From the NCBI GenBank assembly GCA_907165065.1, contig OU015524.1, forward strand, positions 60,119,295 to 60,183,294: 64,000 nt of DNA, given 5' to 3'. Below, piece after piece: positions 50,740 to 61,300 of the stretch. Both the position numbers and the translations under genes were made by a program. Origin of the DNA: Caprimulgus europaeus. Its lineage: Eukaryota; Chordata; Aves; Caprimulgiformes; Caprimulgidae. How positions within the stretch are numbered: the stretch's first letter is position 1; every line of letters starts with the position of its first letter. The notes under the pieces are model-generated. The model was not told the origin of the DNA and made no database searches. It worked only from the letters and a program-made list of their open reading frames with translations.

Positions 50740-51994
50740 CATAGAATCATAGAACGGTTAGGGTTGAAAGGGACCTTAAAGATCAACTTGTTCCATGATG
50801 CAGGAACATCATAGAACTAGATGAGCAGGATCACCTTCCACTGGACCAAGTTGTATCCAACCTGGCCTTTAACACTTCCAGGGAGGGGTCATCCACAACT
50901 TCTCTGTATCTGAGCACCCTCACAGTGAAAAATTTCTTCCTAATATCTAATCTAAAGCTGCCCTCTCTCAGCTTAAAGCCATTTCCCCTTGTTGTGTCAT
51001 TAACTGCTCTTATGAAAAGTCCCACCCCAGCTTCCTTGTAGGCCCCCTTTAGGTACTAAAAGGCCACTATAAGATCTCCCTGTAGCCTTCTCTTTTCCAT
51101 GCTGAACAGCCCCAACTCTCAGCCTGTCCTCAAAGGAGAGGTGCTTCAGCCCTCGAATCATTCTCATGGCCCTCCTCTGGACTTGTTCTATCTGGTCCAT
51201 GTGCTTCTTGTGTTGGGGGCTCCAGAACTGGACACAGTACTCCAAGTGGGGCCTTACAAGAGCAGAGCAGAGGGGGAGAATCCCTTCCCTCGACCTGCTG
51301 GCCACACTTCTCTTGATGCAGCCCAGGACACAGTTGGCCTTCTGGGCTGCAAGCGCACGTTGCCAGCTCATGTTGAGCTTCTCATCCACCACCACTCCCA
51401 AGTCCTTCTCTTCAGAGCTGGCCTCAAGCCACTCATTGCCCAGCCTGTATTTATGTTTGGAATTGCTCTGACCCAGGTGCAGGACCTTACATTTGGCCCT
51501 GTAGAACTTCATGAGGTTAGCACAAGCCCACCTCTCAAGCCTTTCAAGGTCCCTCTGGATGGCATCCTGTCCCTCCAGCGTGTCAACCGCTCCACACAGC
51601 TTGGTGTTGTTGACAAACTTGCTGAGGGTGCACTCAATCCCACTCTCCACATCTCTGACAAAGTTGTTGAACAGCACCAGCCCCAATACTGAACCCTGAG
51701 GGACACCACTCGTTACTGGTTTCCACTCAGATATTGAGCGGTTAGCTACAACCCTTTGAATGCAACCATCCAGACAGTTCCTTATCTACCGAGTGGTCCA
51801 TCCATCAAACTCACATGTTTCCAATTTAGAGATAAGGATGTCCTGCGGGACAGTGTCAAGCGCCTTGCACAAGTCCAGGTAGATGACCTCATTTGCATTA
51901 GCCTTATCCAACAATGTTGTAATCCCATCATAAAGGGCCACCAGATTGGTCAGGCACAATTTGCCCTTGGTGAAGCCGTGCTGGTTGTCACCAA
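50740..51994 (-). mobile_element. CR1 LINE, about 1.25 kb, best-preserved copy
   Basis: This is the longest uninterrupted CR1 in the window. The 3' end at 50740 carries two ATTCTATG units. The copy runs 5'-ward through the 3' UTR, the ORF2 C-terminus, the RT thumb and palm, and stops in the RT fingers at about 51994. One frame stays open for 228 codons (51000-51686). The frame at 51786-51998 contains RT motif A as [13 protein letters not shown] frame change between 51686 and 51786 and another near 51000 inactivate it. Its 5' end directly abuts the 3' tail of the next CR1. Confidence 0.95.
51000..51686 (-). pseudogene. CR1 RT/ORF2 fragment, 228 codons open
   Basis: This frame covers the end of the RT palm, the thumb and the domain downstream. 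Residues 24-27 correspond to the catalytic box, but here read FVNN instead of the FVDD seen in the copy at 22.9 kb: both metal-binding aspartates are asparagine. Later residues include [33 protein letters not shown] and [16 protein letters not shown], all typical of CR1. The ATG at 51686 is internal. The frame ends in sequence derived from the 3' part of ORF2 after a frame change. It is a non-functional remnant that has merely escaped stop codons. Confidence 0.9.
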
Positions 51995-51998
51995 TCAC
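51786..51998 (-). pseudogene. CR1 RT fingers/motif A fragment
   Basis: Seventy codons reading [16 protein letters not shown] and then [12 protein letters not shown], which correspond to the RT region before and including motif A. The motif A aspartates are kept. It lies upstream of the 228-codon frame of the same element, separated by a frame change. The first few residues run into the neighbouring CR1 tail. Confidence 0.87.
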
Positions 51999-52138
51999 AG
52001 AATCACAGAATGCTATGGATTGGAAGAGTCTTCAAAAGATCATCTATTCCAATCCCCCTGCCAGAGCACCTAGATGAGTTCACACAGGAAGGCATCCAGG
52101 TGGGTCTTGAATGTCTCCAGAGAAGGAGACTCCAAAAC
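51995..52138 (-). mobile_element. CR1 LINE, short 3' end (ATTCTGTG tail type)
   Basis: About 144 bp of a different CR1 subfamily: two ATTCTGTG tail units at 51995-52012, the 'ggattggaa...gatcatct.ttccaatccccctgcc' 3' UTR, and the last ORF2 codons. It is strongly 5'-truncated at about 52138. It is in the same orientation as the preceding copy, with its tail touching that copy's 5' end. Confidence 0.92.
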
Positions 52139-54934
52139 ACGTAGAAGGCAAAACATACCTCCTGCAAACCTTGCCCAGAACAGCAATTTTCCCAACCCAT
52201 CCAAACTGAAAAAGCAATTTTAATCCAATAACACATTATCTTAGTGACAGTTTTTTTCTCCATGCCAAGTTTAAGGCTTTTGTCATCAGCTAGGTCAGTT
52301 CCCATATTGTGAAAGAATTAGTTCCAAAAGTTATTTTAATAGTGACTGTATATTCCTGCCCTTGCTAGCCAACCCAAGAAACTCCACAGGATTTCAAATA
52401 GTTTCTCTGTTGACAGAGATAAAGCTTGGAAATTTTAAGACAGCAGAAAAAAACAGAAGTGGATTTAGAATGGAACCTGTATTCAGAATAGAAACTCTTG
52501 GAAACACAAGCTTAAAGCCATCTCTATCATTCTAGATTGAATAAAAAAATGCACTCTTTGTGTTTACAGTGCATTCACATACATTTCTAGGCTACAAATA
52601 TTTGAGTCAAATAGCATACAAATTACAGGAATATGAGTCATTTACTATAGTATCATTTTGGAGTTGAGAATCAATTATTTGGGAAGACAAGATAAAGCCA
52701 ACACTGTAAATCCAGCCGACAGTAGATTACTTCGAAGCACACACTGTTATAGTGATAGTTTGTCACAGATACTAAACAATAAAATGTGGAGATATATTAA
52801 GTAGTTCGGAAAATAATAGATATCTTTAAACCAGCAAACTTGTGCTGCTCTATAGAGACTGAGGTTTTATTTAAAAACACCCTAAATGAAACACTGTTCA
52901 AGCTGTTGAATTTAAAAGCACCATGGCAATTGAAATATTCTATTCTATTCTATTCTATTCTATTCTATTCTATTCTATTCTATTCTATTCTATTCTATTC
53001 TATTCTATTCTATTCTAAATATTTGTTAGACAAAGAAGCTCAGAGGCTTCGTAAACCCTGCACACCAAAAGGCTGTGTAAAGAGTGCATTTTCTTTTTTT
53101 CACGGTGATAAAATTTGGAAGGAGACACCAGAATTTTAACATCTCCTATTTCAAGGATAAAATCTTTCTGACTACAGGCATTTCCTACATTGCAAAGGAT
53201 AGATGTAACAGGTGTTTTGAGTCAAGAAACTCACTGTGGCTAAATTTACTATGGTACCTTGACAAAGAATAATTGGATTTTATTCAATTCACTAGGCATT
53301 ATTTACTGTAGGAGGAACTGCAGGTGAAAAGAAGGCATCAAAGACTTTAAGACAGTGATCATCTTAATATTTATTTAGCTAAAAAAGAATACTAATCTTA
53401 TATGAATGTTTGGGGAAAATATGCATTAAGAAGTCACTTTGTAGAGAGGTTAAAGCAATTGCAAAATATCAGTTCCAGGAACCGCTCAGAAAATTGTGCA
53501 AGAAATCCTTTATGCTGGTAAATCCAGTGGTGGGTTCAGGGCTTATTTATTTTAAAAATGGAAAGCAGTTTTCTCTGCTAGGAAACTGATCTAGCCACAA
53601 AGAGAAAGACTCACTCTAAAAATATGAACTTCATTCTGTTACATGACTAGTTTCATGACGGAGGGAGTTTTTCTTTAAGTCCTGTCTGCTGAAATCAAAA
53701 CCTTAGAGAAACACCTCAGCTCTCATGTTAAAAATGAGTGTACATTAATCTTTCCTACTTGTAAGTGAAGCCATAACAATGTTAGAGTTCCAAAATAAGA
53801 AAGGAAGTTTATAATTTATTATTTCAAACCTCATTAAATTAAAAATCAATCTTGTGGCTTTAAGAGGTCTAGACTCAGGGTTTGGCAGTGTTAGGAACTG
53901 GTAACACTGTACGGTTCCATCCATGATAAACTCTCAGGCAGTCAGGAAGGTGTTTCAGAACATTAAAATGTAAATCAGATTGGGACAGTGAAATAAGGAA
54001 AATTTCACTGGGACAAGGAAATGTTGCTCTGTATCAAAAGTGAGGAAGCTGGTAATTTCTGTCTCACACATATGATTCAACAAATTACTTCTGTGTCTTA
54101 TCTAATAGTTCTATTTCAAAGGGGCAGGAGATCATCACATTTCAAACACCAGGTAAGGGAAGAAACAGGCCATTAAATATCATGGAAGAAATCTGAAGTC
54201 AGTTCAGTGGAAACGGGGCTTTGTTGCACCGAGAAATCCTAGAAGGAACGACCTTGGGACATGCCTACATAAACACACAGACTCAAACTTATCACAAAAC
54301 AGTATACTGGTGCAGGTAGAGTGGAGCACAAATGTGGTTTATACAGCTTTCAGCTCTGATCTCTCTCTGCTATGTCAGTTTAAAATAATATTAGGTTAAT
54401 CAAAGTTCCTTGTATTTACTAAAGGGAACAGTTGATACGGGGAGGAGAAATATTATTTTTTATCTTGACCATACTGTGGCCTACTTTTGAACAGGAAAAG
54501 CAAATGTGGTTGGTGAACTATGCAGAGAGAAGTTAAAATAATTAGCAAAATGTAAAGCTATGTTGCATGCAATTCAGCAGAGATCTAGCTTTGGTCTTGT
54601 CCTACGCAAAGTTCCATAAAAAGTCTATATGATGGAACAGAGTATATACTTCTTCATATCAAGTCAGTACAAAAAATGAAGGGATTAGATTAGACACATA
54701 TTCTTGGCAAATAAGATAAATGGCCCAGAAAGACAATCAAACAAACAAACAACATAATGTAGAAAAATAGGGATAAATGCAAAGCATTTGAGAAGGAAAA
54801 AAATAAAGACTGTTAAAGTACTAAAATAAGGTCTGATTGTAAAAGAGGAGTCAATAAACATGCCAATCTGACAAAAGGATATATGGCAGGTATTAAGCCT
54901 GCAAGACACATGACATTGTCCTTTCTTTTATGCA
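52139..54934. other. Unique AT-rich DNA, no gene seen
   Basis: I see no gene here. It holds the TATTC microsatellite at 52936-53017. The apparent frame at 52840-53139 is produced by that repeat (a periodic Y-S-I-L-F peptide) and is not a gene. Confidence 0.5.
52936..53017. repeat. (TATTC)16 microsatellite
   Basis: About sixteen perfect TATTC pentamers over 82 bp with no interruption, so likely length-polymorphic. Confidence 0.96.
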
Positions 54935-55135
54935 GCACTGGTAGAACCCCAACAAGTGTATTGCATGCAGATTTGAACATCACATCTCTGCAAAAAGTAA
55001 AATCACTTGAAGACCCTCTGGAGGAGAGCAGTGAGAATGATCTGAGGTCTCTAATAAGGTTGTTCTAGGAGGAGAGAAGACTGTGAACTGTGTGGTCTGA
55101 ACGAGGGAACAGAGGAGATGTAAACACAAAAACTG
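54935..55135 (+). mobile_element. Possible ancient CR1-like remnant
   Basis: Phrases such as 'ctggaggagagcagtgagaatgatctgagg' and 'gttctaggaggagagaagactg' resemble, with many changes, the CR1 ORF2 region 'gtccagaggagggccacgaagatgatcagagg...cctggagaagagaaggctg' in order. The likeness is weak, so this is tentative. Confidence 0.3.
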
Positions 55136-55644
55136 GCCCTATCCAGTAAAGGATTGAAAAAAAATTGTCTCAAGTCTCTTTCCACTCTCTTCACAGAATC
55201 ACAGAACCACAGAATGTGGGTGATTGGAAGGGACCCCAAAAGATCATCTAGTCCAATCCCCCTGCCGGGGCAGGAACACCTACATGAGATCACACAGGAA
55301 AGCATCCAGGAGGGTCTTGAATGTCTCCAGAGAAGGAGGCTCCACAACCTCCCTGGGCAGCCTATTCCAGTGCTCTGTCACCCTCACAGTAAAGAAGTTC
55401 CTTCTCAAGTTTAAGTGGAACCTCCTGTGTTCCAGCTTACACCCATTGCCCCTTGTCCTATCACTGGACACCACCGTGAAGAGCCTGGCTCCATCCACCT
55501 GACACTCATATATTTATAAACAGTAATGAGGTCACCCCTCACTCTCCTTCTCTTCAAGCTAAAGAGGCCCAGCTCCCTCAGCCTTTCCTCACAAGGGAGG
55601 TGCTCCATTCCCTTAATCATCTTGGTGGCTCTGCGCTGGACTCT

Positions 55645-56007
55645 GTGAGCGACAGAGGAAACTATGCGAGCCGATTCAATGTGAGTGATAAGGCATAGTT
55701 CACTTTATTGCTCTCATTAAGTCATATTTATACAGGCTACGATAATTATTCCTACTAGTCCTTAGCTAATTGGCTTAAGCTCTAAATGTTACATTTACAT
55801 GGTCCTCCTACTTGCGGTTTAACGGTAAAGCATTCTCTACATTTTTTACACACTTACTTTCTCAAGGTTGTTTACCAGATTAAGATAAAGTTGCAGTGTC
55901 AGTATTCAGTACTTTTCCACTGAGGCCTGCTGAATATTAGACCAGACTCTGCTCGTACAACTATTCTGCAAATACATGTCCTTGCTCTCTGAGCCATTCC
56001 CCAACAT
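55645..56007 (-). mobile_element. Solo LTR, class II (ERVK-like), nested in CR1
   Basis: A 363-bp insertion inside the CR1 copy, flanked by GACTCT at 55639-55644 and 56008-56013. The 6-bp duplication fits class II (ERVK/betaretrovirus-like) elements. If the ends are set to strict TG...CA, the bounds shift by one base and the duplication reads 5 of 6. On the minus strand it starts TGTTGGGGAATGGCTCAGAG. It carries a TATA box (TATAAATA, about 55728-55735) and an AATAAA signal (about 55704-55709), and closes in ...CGCTCAC(A). There is no gag, pol or env, so it is a solo LTR. It is younger than the CR1 it interrupts. Confidence 0.88.
55704..55709 (-). promoter_or_regulatory. LTR polyadenylation signal AATAAA
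   Basis: On the minus strand, GCAATAAAGTGAAC lies about 20-25 bases after the TATAAATA box and upstream of the U5 end, the expected order inside an LTR. Confidence 0.65.
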
Positions 56008-56049
56008 GACTCTCTCAAGCAGTTCCCTGTCCTTCTGGAACTGTGGGGC

Positions 56050-56340
56050 TCAGAACTGGACACAATATTCCAGATGCGGCCTCACCAGGGCAGAGTAAAG
56101 GGGAAGGAGAACCTCTCTTGACCTACTAACCACACACCTTCTAATGCACCCCAGGATGCCATTGGCCTTCCTGGCCACAAGGGCACAGTGCTGGCTCATT
56201 GTCATCCTGCCGTCCACCAGGACTCCCAGATCCCTTTCCCCTACACTGCTTTCTAACAGATCACTCCCCAACCTATACTGGAACCTGGGGCTGTTCCTGC
56301 CCAGGTGCAACACCCTACATTTGCCCTTATTATATTTCAT
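56050..56340 (-). pseudogene. CR1 ORF2 fragment
   Basis: About 96 codons reading [43 protein letters not shown] and ending [12 protein letters not shown], the region just after the RT palm. It is open here only because the solo LTR insertion begins just downstream. The ATG is internal. Confidence 0.87.
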
Positions 56341-56404
56341 TAAATTTTTCCCTGCCCAGCTCTCCAGCCTGTCCAGGTCTCTCTGGATGGCAGCACAGCC
56401 TCTT

Positions 56405-56907
56405 CCCCTAAAAGGTATAATAAGTGGGCTTTGGCTGATGGTTTCTTTCTGTGCTGATTTAAATTAAGTCCACTTAATGATCAAAAGCTAGAAAGAGATT
56501 TAAACATAGAAGTAACACATTCTATTTGTTATGCCATAAGAAATGATACTAAGCTAAATCACTTTATACATGCTACAAAATAATTCAAGAAATAATCTGT
56601 AACTTGTAGAGTCATAGTGGAAGGGAAAATTGTTTAGTGAAGAAGAAATTGCTTAGGAAAAATTTTCAGAATTTTAGATGGATTTTCATTCATGTGAGTT
56701 GAGAGATACCTTCTCCTTAAATAAAGAGGTATCCTTTTCAATCCTCTGATTTTGTTTGAACCATGTGGTTCTAGGCATTGATATAGATGGAGTAGTATTT
56801 AGAAGAGAGATGTGTGGAAAAACTGGTGTACCATGGTTCAGATATGACAGCCTTCTCTGAGGAGAACACACAGCCAAGTGATACTGTATGTTACTAAATG
56901 TTACTAA
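56405..56907. other. Unique DNA between two CR1 copies
   Basis: About 500 bp, AT-rich, no gene. Near its end GTTACTAAAT is directly repeated (about 56890-56909). Confidence 0.5.
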
Positions 56908-57276
56908 ATGTTTGCATGGGGTCACAACAATCCCATGCAATGTTACAGGCTTGGGCAGGAGTGGCTGGAAAGCTGCCTGGTGGAAAAGGATCTGGGGGTG
57001 TTGGTTGACAGCCTGCTGAACATGAGCCAGCAGTATGCCCAGGCAGCCAAGGAGGCCAACAACATCCTGGCCTGTATCAGAAACAGAGTGGCCAGCAGGA
57101 CCAGGGAAGTCATCCTTCCCTGGTACTCAGTAGTGGTGAGGCCACACCTTGAATACTGTGTTCAATTCTGGGCCCCCCAATACAAGAGGGGCACTGATGC
57201 TCTGGAGCATGTCCAGAGAAGGGCAACAAAGCTGGTGAAGGGGCTAAAGAACAAGTCTTATGAGGAGCAGCTGAGG
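56908..57276 (+). mobile_element. CR1 LINE, internal piece lacking its 3' end
   Basis: A plus-strand CR1 segment covering the part of ORF2 after the RT palm, from 'caatcccatgcaatgttacaggcttgggc' to 'tatgaggagcagctgagg'. At 57276 similarity stops abruptly. The remaining ORF2 codons, the 3' UTR and the tail are missing, although LINE copies normally keep the 3' end. A later deletion or rearrangement is implied. Confidence 0.93.
56908..57276 (+). pseudogene. CR1 ORF2 fragment, about 123 codons open
   Basis: Reads [30 protein letters not shown], then [45 protein letters not shown] and ends [13 protein letters not shown], matching CR1 ORF2 throughout without a frameshift. The frame then continues about 16 codons into unrelated DNA. 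It is not a functional gene: it has no RT active site and no endonuclease. Confidence 0.88.
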
Positions 57277-57850
57277 TACACATCTTATCATACTCTTCAA
57301 ATCAACCTCAGAAGAGATAATTGAGTTACGTTCCTCAAACACTGACATAACACAGAGGAAAAAAATGTACCAAGAGTTTTGGTGTTTTTTTTCCCTAAAT
57401 GTTATGTATACTCCATAAAAGCTTTATTAAGCTCTATAAGTGAGCTAGCCAGAGAATATGCACTTTATGAATCCCACTGGATTTTGAGTAAATATATTTC
57501 AAGCTGGCAGGAGGCATCAGGAACTAGGAAGCAATGGAACAAAAATACTAGAGCTTCCTTACCCATTTCTGACCCCTACTTGCTCAGATAAGTGAGATTT
57601 TTGTGAGTGCTCTGGCAGTCAAGACCAAGGTCCTCCAGTGAATACTGCAGTGAAACCCCCTAACCAGTCTAACCAGTGGATCTAACCCAGATATCTTGTG
57701 CAGGCATCCCGTGATTGAACATGGAAAAAAAACTGGGCTTCCCCAGCCCAGCTTAATTATTTTGTTGTACTTCTTCAGTTGAGGTTAAAAGCTGCAGTGC
57801 TAGGGAAGGGAGTTAAACGGCAAATTTCACTATTCTCTCATTCCCTGTAT

Positions 57851-57876
57851 AACCACCTTGCCAGCTCAAGGTGGTT
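57851..57876. repeat. Perfect hairpin, 10-bp stem
   Basis: AACCACCTTG at 57851-57860 and its exact reverse complement at 57867-57876 flank a 6-base loop. A smaller GC-rich hairpin (CTGGGCT/AGCCCAG, 57733-57751) lies about 100 bp upstream. Confidence 0.88.
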
Positions 57877-58283
57877 GAGATGCTGACACTCACAGAATGG
57901 TATTACTTCAATGCCAGGGGCAAGACTTCTTCTCAGTTAGCAAGAAATCCATGCTTTTGGAATTCAAAGCAAGTAATCTGTTTTCAAGGGGAGCTATGAC
58001 AGAGGCTGTGATTTTAGTACATTCTCATTTTACTAATTTGGATTAGTTTATGGTCAGTACATGGTGCAAATATATAAGGAAGATAGTAGTGGTAGTATGA
58101 GTTAGAAGGCCATGGTTTCTGAGTGGCTTATTTAATATATGTAGTCTTTATTTTTTTCTGCATTTAGGCACCTATCCACAAACACAGTTGATAACAAACA
58201 CAGCTACTATTATATTCATGTGTTCATAGGCAACTTGGCTAAATATACACTTTCATTTTTAACCTGTACTTGTACATACTGTA

Positions 58284-58357
58284 GTACAGCTGTGGTCTGT
58301 TTAATAACTACAATTGAATAGTACACCTGTGGTCTGTTTAATAGCTACATTTGAAAA
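58284..58357 (+). repeat. Two-copy tandem duplication, 37-bp unit
   Basis: Units at 58284-58320 and 58321-58357 share GTACA.CTGTGGTCTGTTTAATA.CTACA.TTGAA.A, with about four differences. They are head to tail without a spacer. Confidence 0.92.
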
Positions 58358-61300
58358 TCTGTTTGTACTATCATTTACAAGTTTTATTTTGATGTAGTTT
58401 ATTTATTCAACAACATATTTAGAATTCAAGCTACTTATCTTGGAACGATTCTTAGGATTTTAATTATTGCATATTGGTGTAATTAGGGTAATTGATTCAT
58501 TGAATGTTCAGATAAGCAAAGTGCCTTAACAAAAAAGGGCCCCATAGAAAGGAAACAGAAAAGTTGAGACAGTAAACATAAGAGAATATAGCTGTATTAT
58601 CAAGGTGCTATAAAATAAGTTTATTATATGGATACCTTTTGGATCTTGATAAACAATTTTTCAGCTTTATTTCCTCTTAGTGTAATATTCATTAAACACT
58701 GTTTGTATTTGTCACTCTGTAAATGAATATAGACAAAAGAATGGACAGAAATGAGAAAAGAATATATATACCAAAATAAAAGAAGAGAAACCTGTTCCCT
58801 CTCACAGGAACCCAGACAGTCACTATGGTGCTTCCTGATAGAATAAAGCAGCAGGAAACAGCTAATGAGGCAAGTCATCCGTTATCATTGCAGTGCTTAG
58901 CCTGATTTAGTTATCTGAATCAAAATGACAGATTCAGGAGGAAGCCTCCTGGGAACTTGACTGAAAATGTTATGTTGATGTTACCATGCACTGATCAGTC
59001 TAGTGGAGTGGTAGAGTGCCTCTACGTCTCCATGCAAACAACAACTAGAAACAAAAAAGCAAGGGTTAAGGGGCATGCTTTAGGAAAACTGATACTGGGG
59101 AAGATATTTTATTTATAAACAGGTTTTGTTAAGCACTGAAATAAGCTTCATGCCTAGGACAACTCATGGCTCTTCAGAATATGGGAAGGTTTATAATACA
59201 ATTTCAGCTTGTCAGGAACAATTTTCTTCCTTCCTTTTAGGATTACTTAGAAGTTCAGCTTTAGCAGCTACAGTCCATGTCACTGGTTGTTTATTATCTT
59301 TATTCTAACATGAAGAGGAAGAAATAAACTTTAACTATTTCAATACCAACAAAATTATACTCAGTAATTAAAAAAAGTGTGGTTATATTTTTATATAATA
59401 TTCATCTTACTAGATGGGAAAAGTTAATTTTCATAATCTTAAACATTTTTAGGAAAAATGTGATCTAGAAGAAAAAAAAGTAGATATTGTCTTAAAAAGT
59501 ACATACAGAAGCAAATAGTGACTAAATTTTTACCAGATATCGAAGGTAGAACTAGGATATTTTGCATGAGATGTCTAGACCAGACTTTCTTGCAAAATGA
59601 GTAAATGATCATTAAAACGAAAACAAAGAAGAAAAAAATCCTTCCTTGAGAAGGAAATTGAGTTGTTAAAAAATACAGCACTTCACTGTTGAAGCTTTCA
59701 ATATTCTTTGATACAAGCCTGGAAAACACGTTGAGAAAAAAAAGAGCAACATTTAGTTCATTTAACTGTGAATACTCAAATCAAGTTGCAAAGATTGAAT
59801 ATCTCCTTAAGGTAAGCAAATCTCTTCTCAAACTGATGAAGAGTTCTGTGTTCAATACCTCAAAGTTATCTTTTAGAAGAAATTTTACTGGCTTGTGGTG
59901 TTCAGCTGGGATTTACCAACTGTTTTAGAAATAGATTTTAATGTTTTTGTTATTTCTAGGGAGCTGTACCCACTCACTCATCTTTGAGGCCACGAGTGTT
60001 CCAGGCTAAAAGAAATTATCTGAGAAAAAAAGAAAAGTTAATATATACTGAAAAATCTTTGTATTCTCATTCCATCCTGTTCCTGAACCTCTGGAAATTC
60101 GTGGTTTTATTGAAAACTGGCTGAAACCTGGAATTCAAATTCCAGGGGAAAATATTAATATGAAAAATTCTGAAATGAAATGGAAAAAAATACATCCTGG
60201 ATCACTGCTGAGTGGGAAACCCAAGCTTTTACTTTGGGAGGGCATAAGGCAGTGGTTTTAGTAGACTCAAAGGGTTTACTGATCTCCAAAAGATGCGTCA
60301 TCTACATTCCCCAGCCATTCAATTGGTAGATGGTGCTGAAATTAGAACCTGAAAATTTCCAGTACCCCAGGCAGTGAGAAATCACAAACCAGGAAGACTA
60401 TGTGGTATTTTTTTTTCTTTATATTTGAAATAAGAATTTATAATAATAACAACAGTAAAGACTATGAAACTTAATAGATTATAGCCAAAAAGCACAGAGT
60501 GACATAAGGTGAAAGTATTTTATAAATACAATGTTAAACACCTCTATATAGAGATACAGAGAGAAAAGAATTTGGAGAAAAGACTCTTGTCCCAAATTTA
60601 GAAGACTCGGGGTTGTTTGGTCCACATGCAAACTTTAATGCAGCCAGCTTTCCTGTTGGAAGGAAAAGACGCCTTATGTTTAATATTGCTCTATGCAAAA
60701 GGGAAATCTCTTACAGTCACACATCTTAAAGCTTTTATTCTTCTTGTCAGCAGAGTATGCACATTCTTCAGTAACGTAATCTGACCCAAGTAGATGGTCA
60801 ACATGCTGAAATTTGTGTAAAGATGTTTTTCAAGAATGGATTTTTGAATGAAAAGATCTGGTTTTAGATTTTAAACAGATCATCATCTTATTCTGAATTC
60901 CCTGTAGGATAACATAGTATTCTTACTTCAGAAATTTGGGAGTTAAGAGATTGTGTTAGAAGGCAGGTATGGGTTTCATTTCCACTTGCTCTATAGTTTT
61001 TTTTCTGTGTGAATTTGGACAAATTTTGTACTTTATTTCTACCTCTGTTCTCCATCTCCTTCATAGTATTCCTATTCTTCATCCTTTAAAATTTAGACTT
61101 TAAACTATCTTGGTTCATACCAATCTAATCTGATCAGACTATTTAAAATACTTCATATAACTCATAATACGGACATATATTGTTTTGTATGGGAGCTCAT
61201 AACTATTCTCCTCGTGTGACAGCAAATTAATATAGACTAATCTTGTACCTGGATTAAAAAAAATAAAAGGAGAAAAAATAAATTCATTGCTACATAACTC

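Larger units (their letters stand above)
55191..56404 (-). mobile_element. CR1 LINE, split by a solo LTR
   Basis: A minus-strand CR1 of the ATTCTGTG tail type, with three tail units at about 55191-55217, the 3' UTR and ORF2 C-terminus at 55218-55644, and continuation at 56008-56404. The interrupting 363 bp (55645-56007) are an LTR. Rejoining is seamless once the LTR and one copy of GACTCT are removed: 'gcgctggactct' runs into 'ctcaagcagttccctgtcc'. The 5' truncation is near 56404. Frames at 55280-55498, 55411-55620 and 56050-56340 give successive ORF2 pieces in different frames, so it is dead. Confidence 0.95.

Noticed and set aside
51099..51692. 197-codon plus-strand frame
   Set aside because: It is the antisense shadow of the CR1 ORF2 frame on the minus strand.
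52840..53139. 99-codon frame with periodic Y-S-I-L-F peptide
   Set aside because: It is simply the TATTC microsatellite translated; pentamers have no stop in this frame.
54883..55068. Exon after a pyrimidine tract ending in 'atgcag' near 54935
   Set aside because: The acceptor-like signal is weak, there is no matching donor, and the region may be an old CR1 remnant.
60595..60760. Possible LTR end near 'gcaaactttaatgcagcc'
   Set aside because: The resemblance to an LTR R/U5 segment on the minus strand is vague, and no TG...CA ends or duplication could be set.
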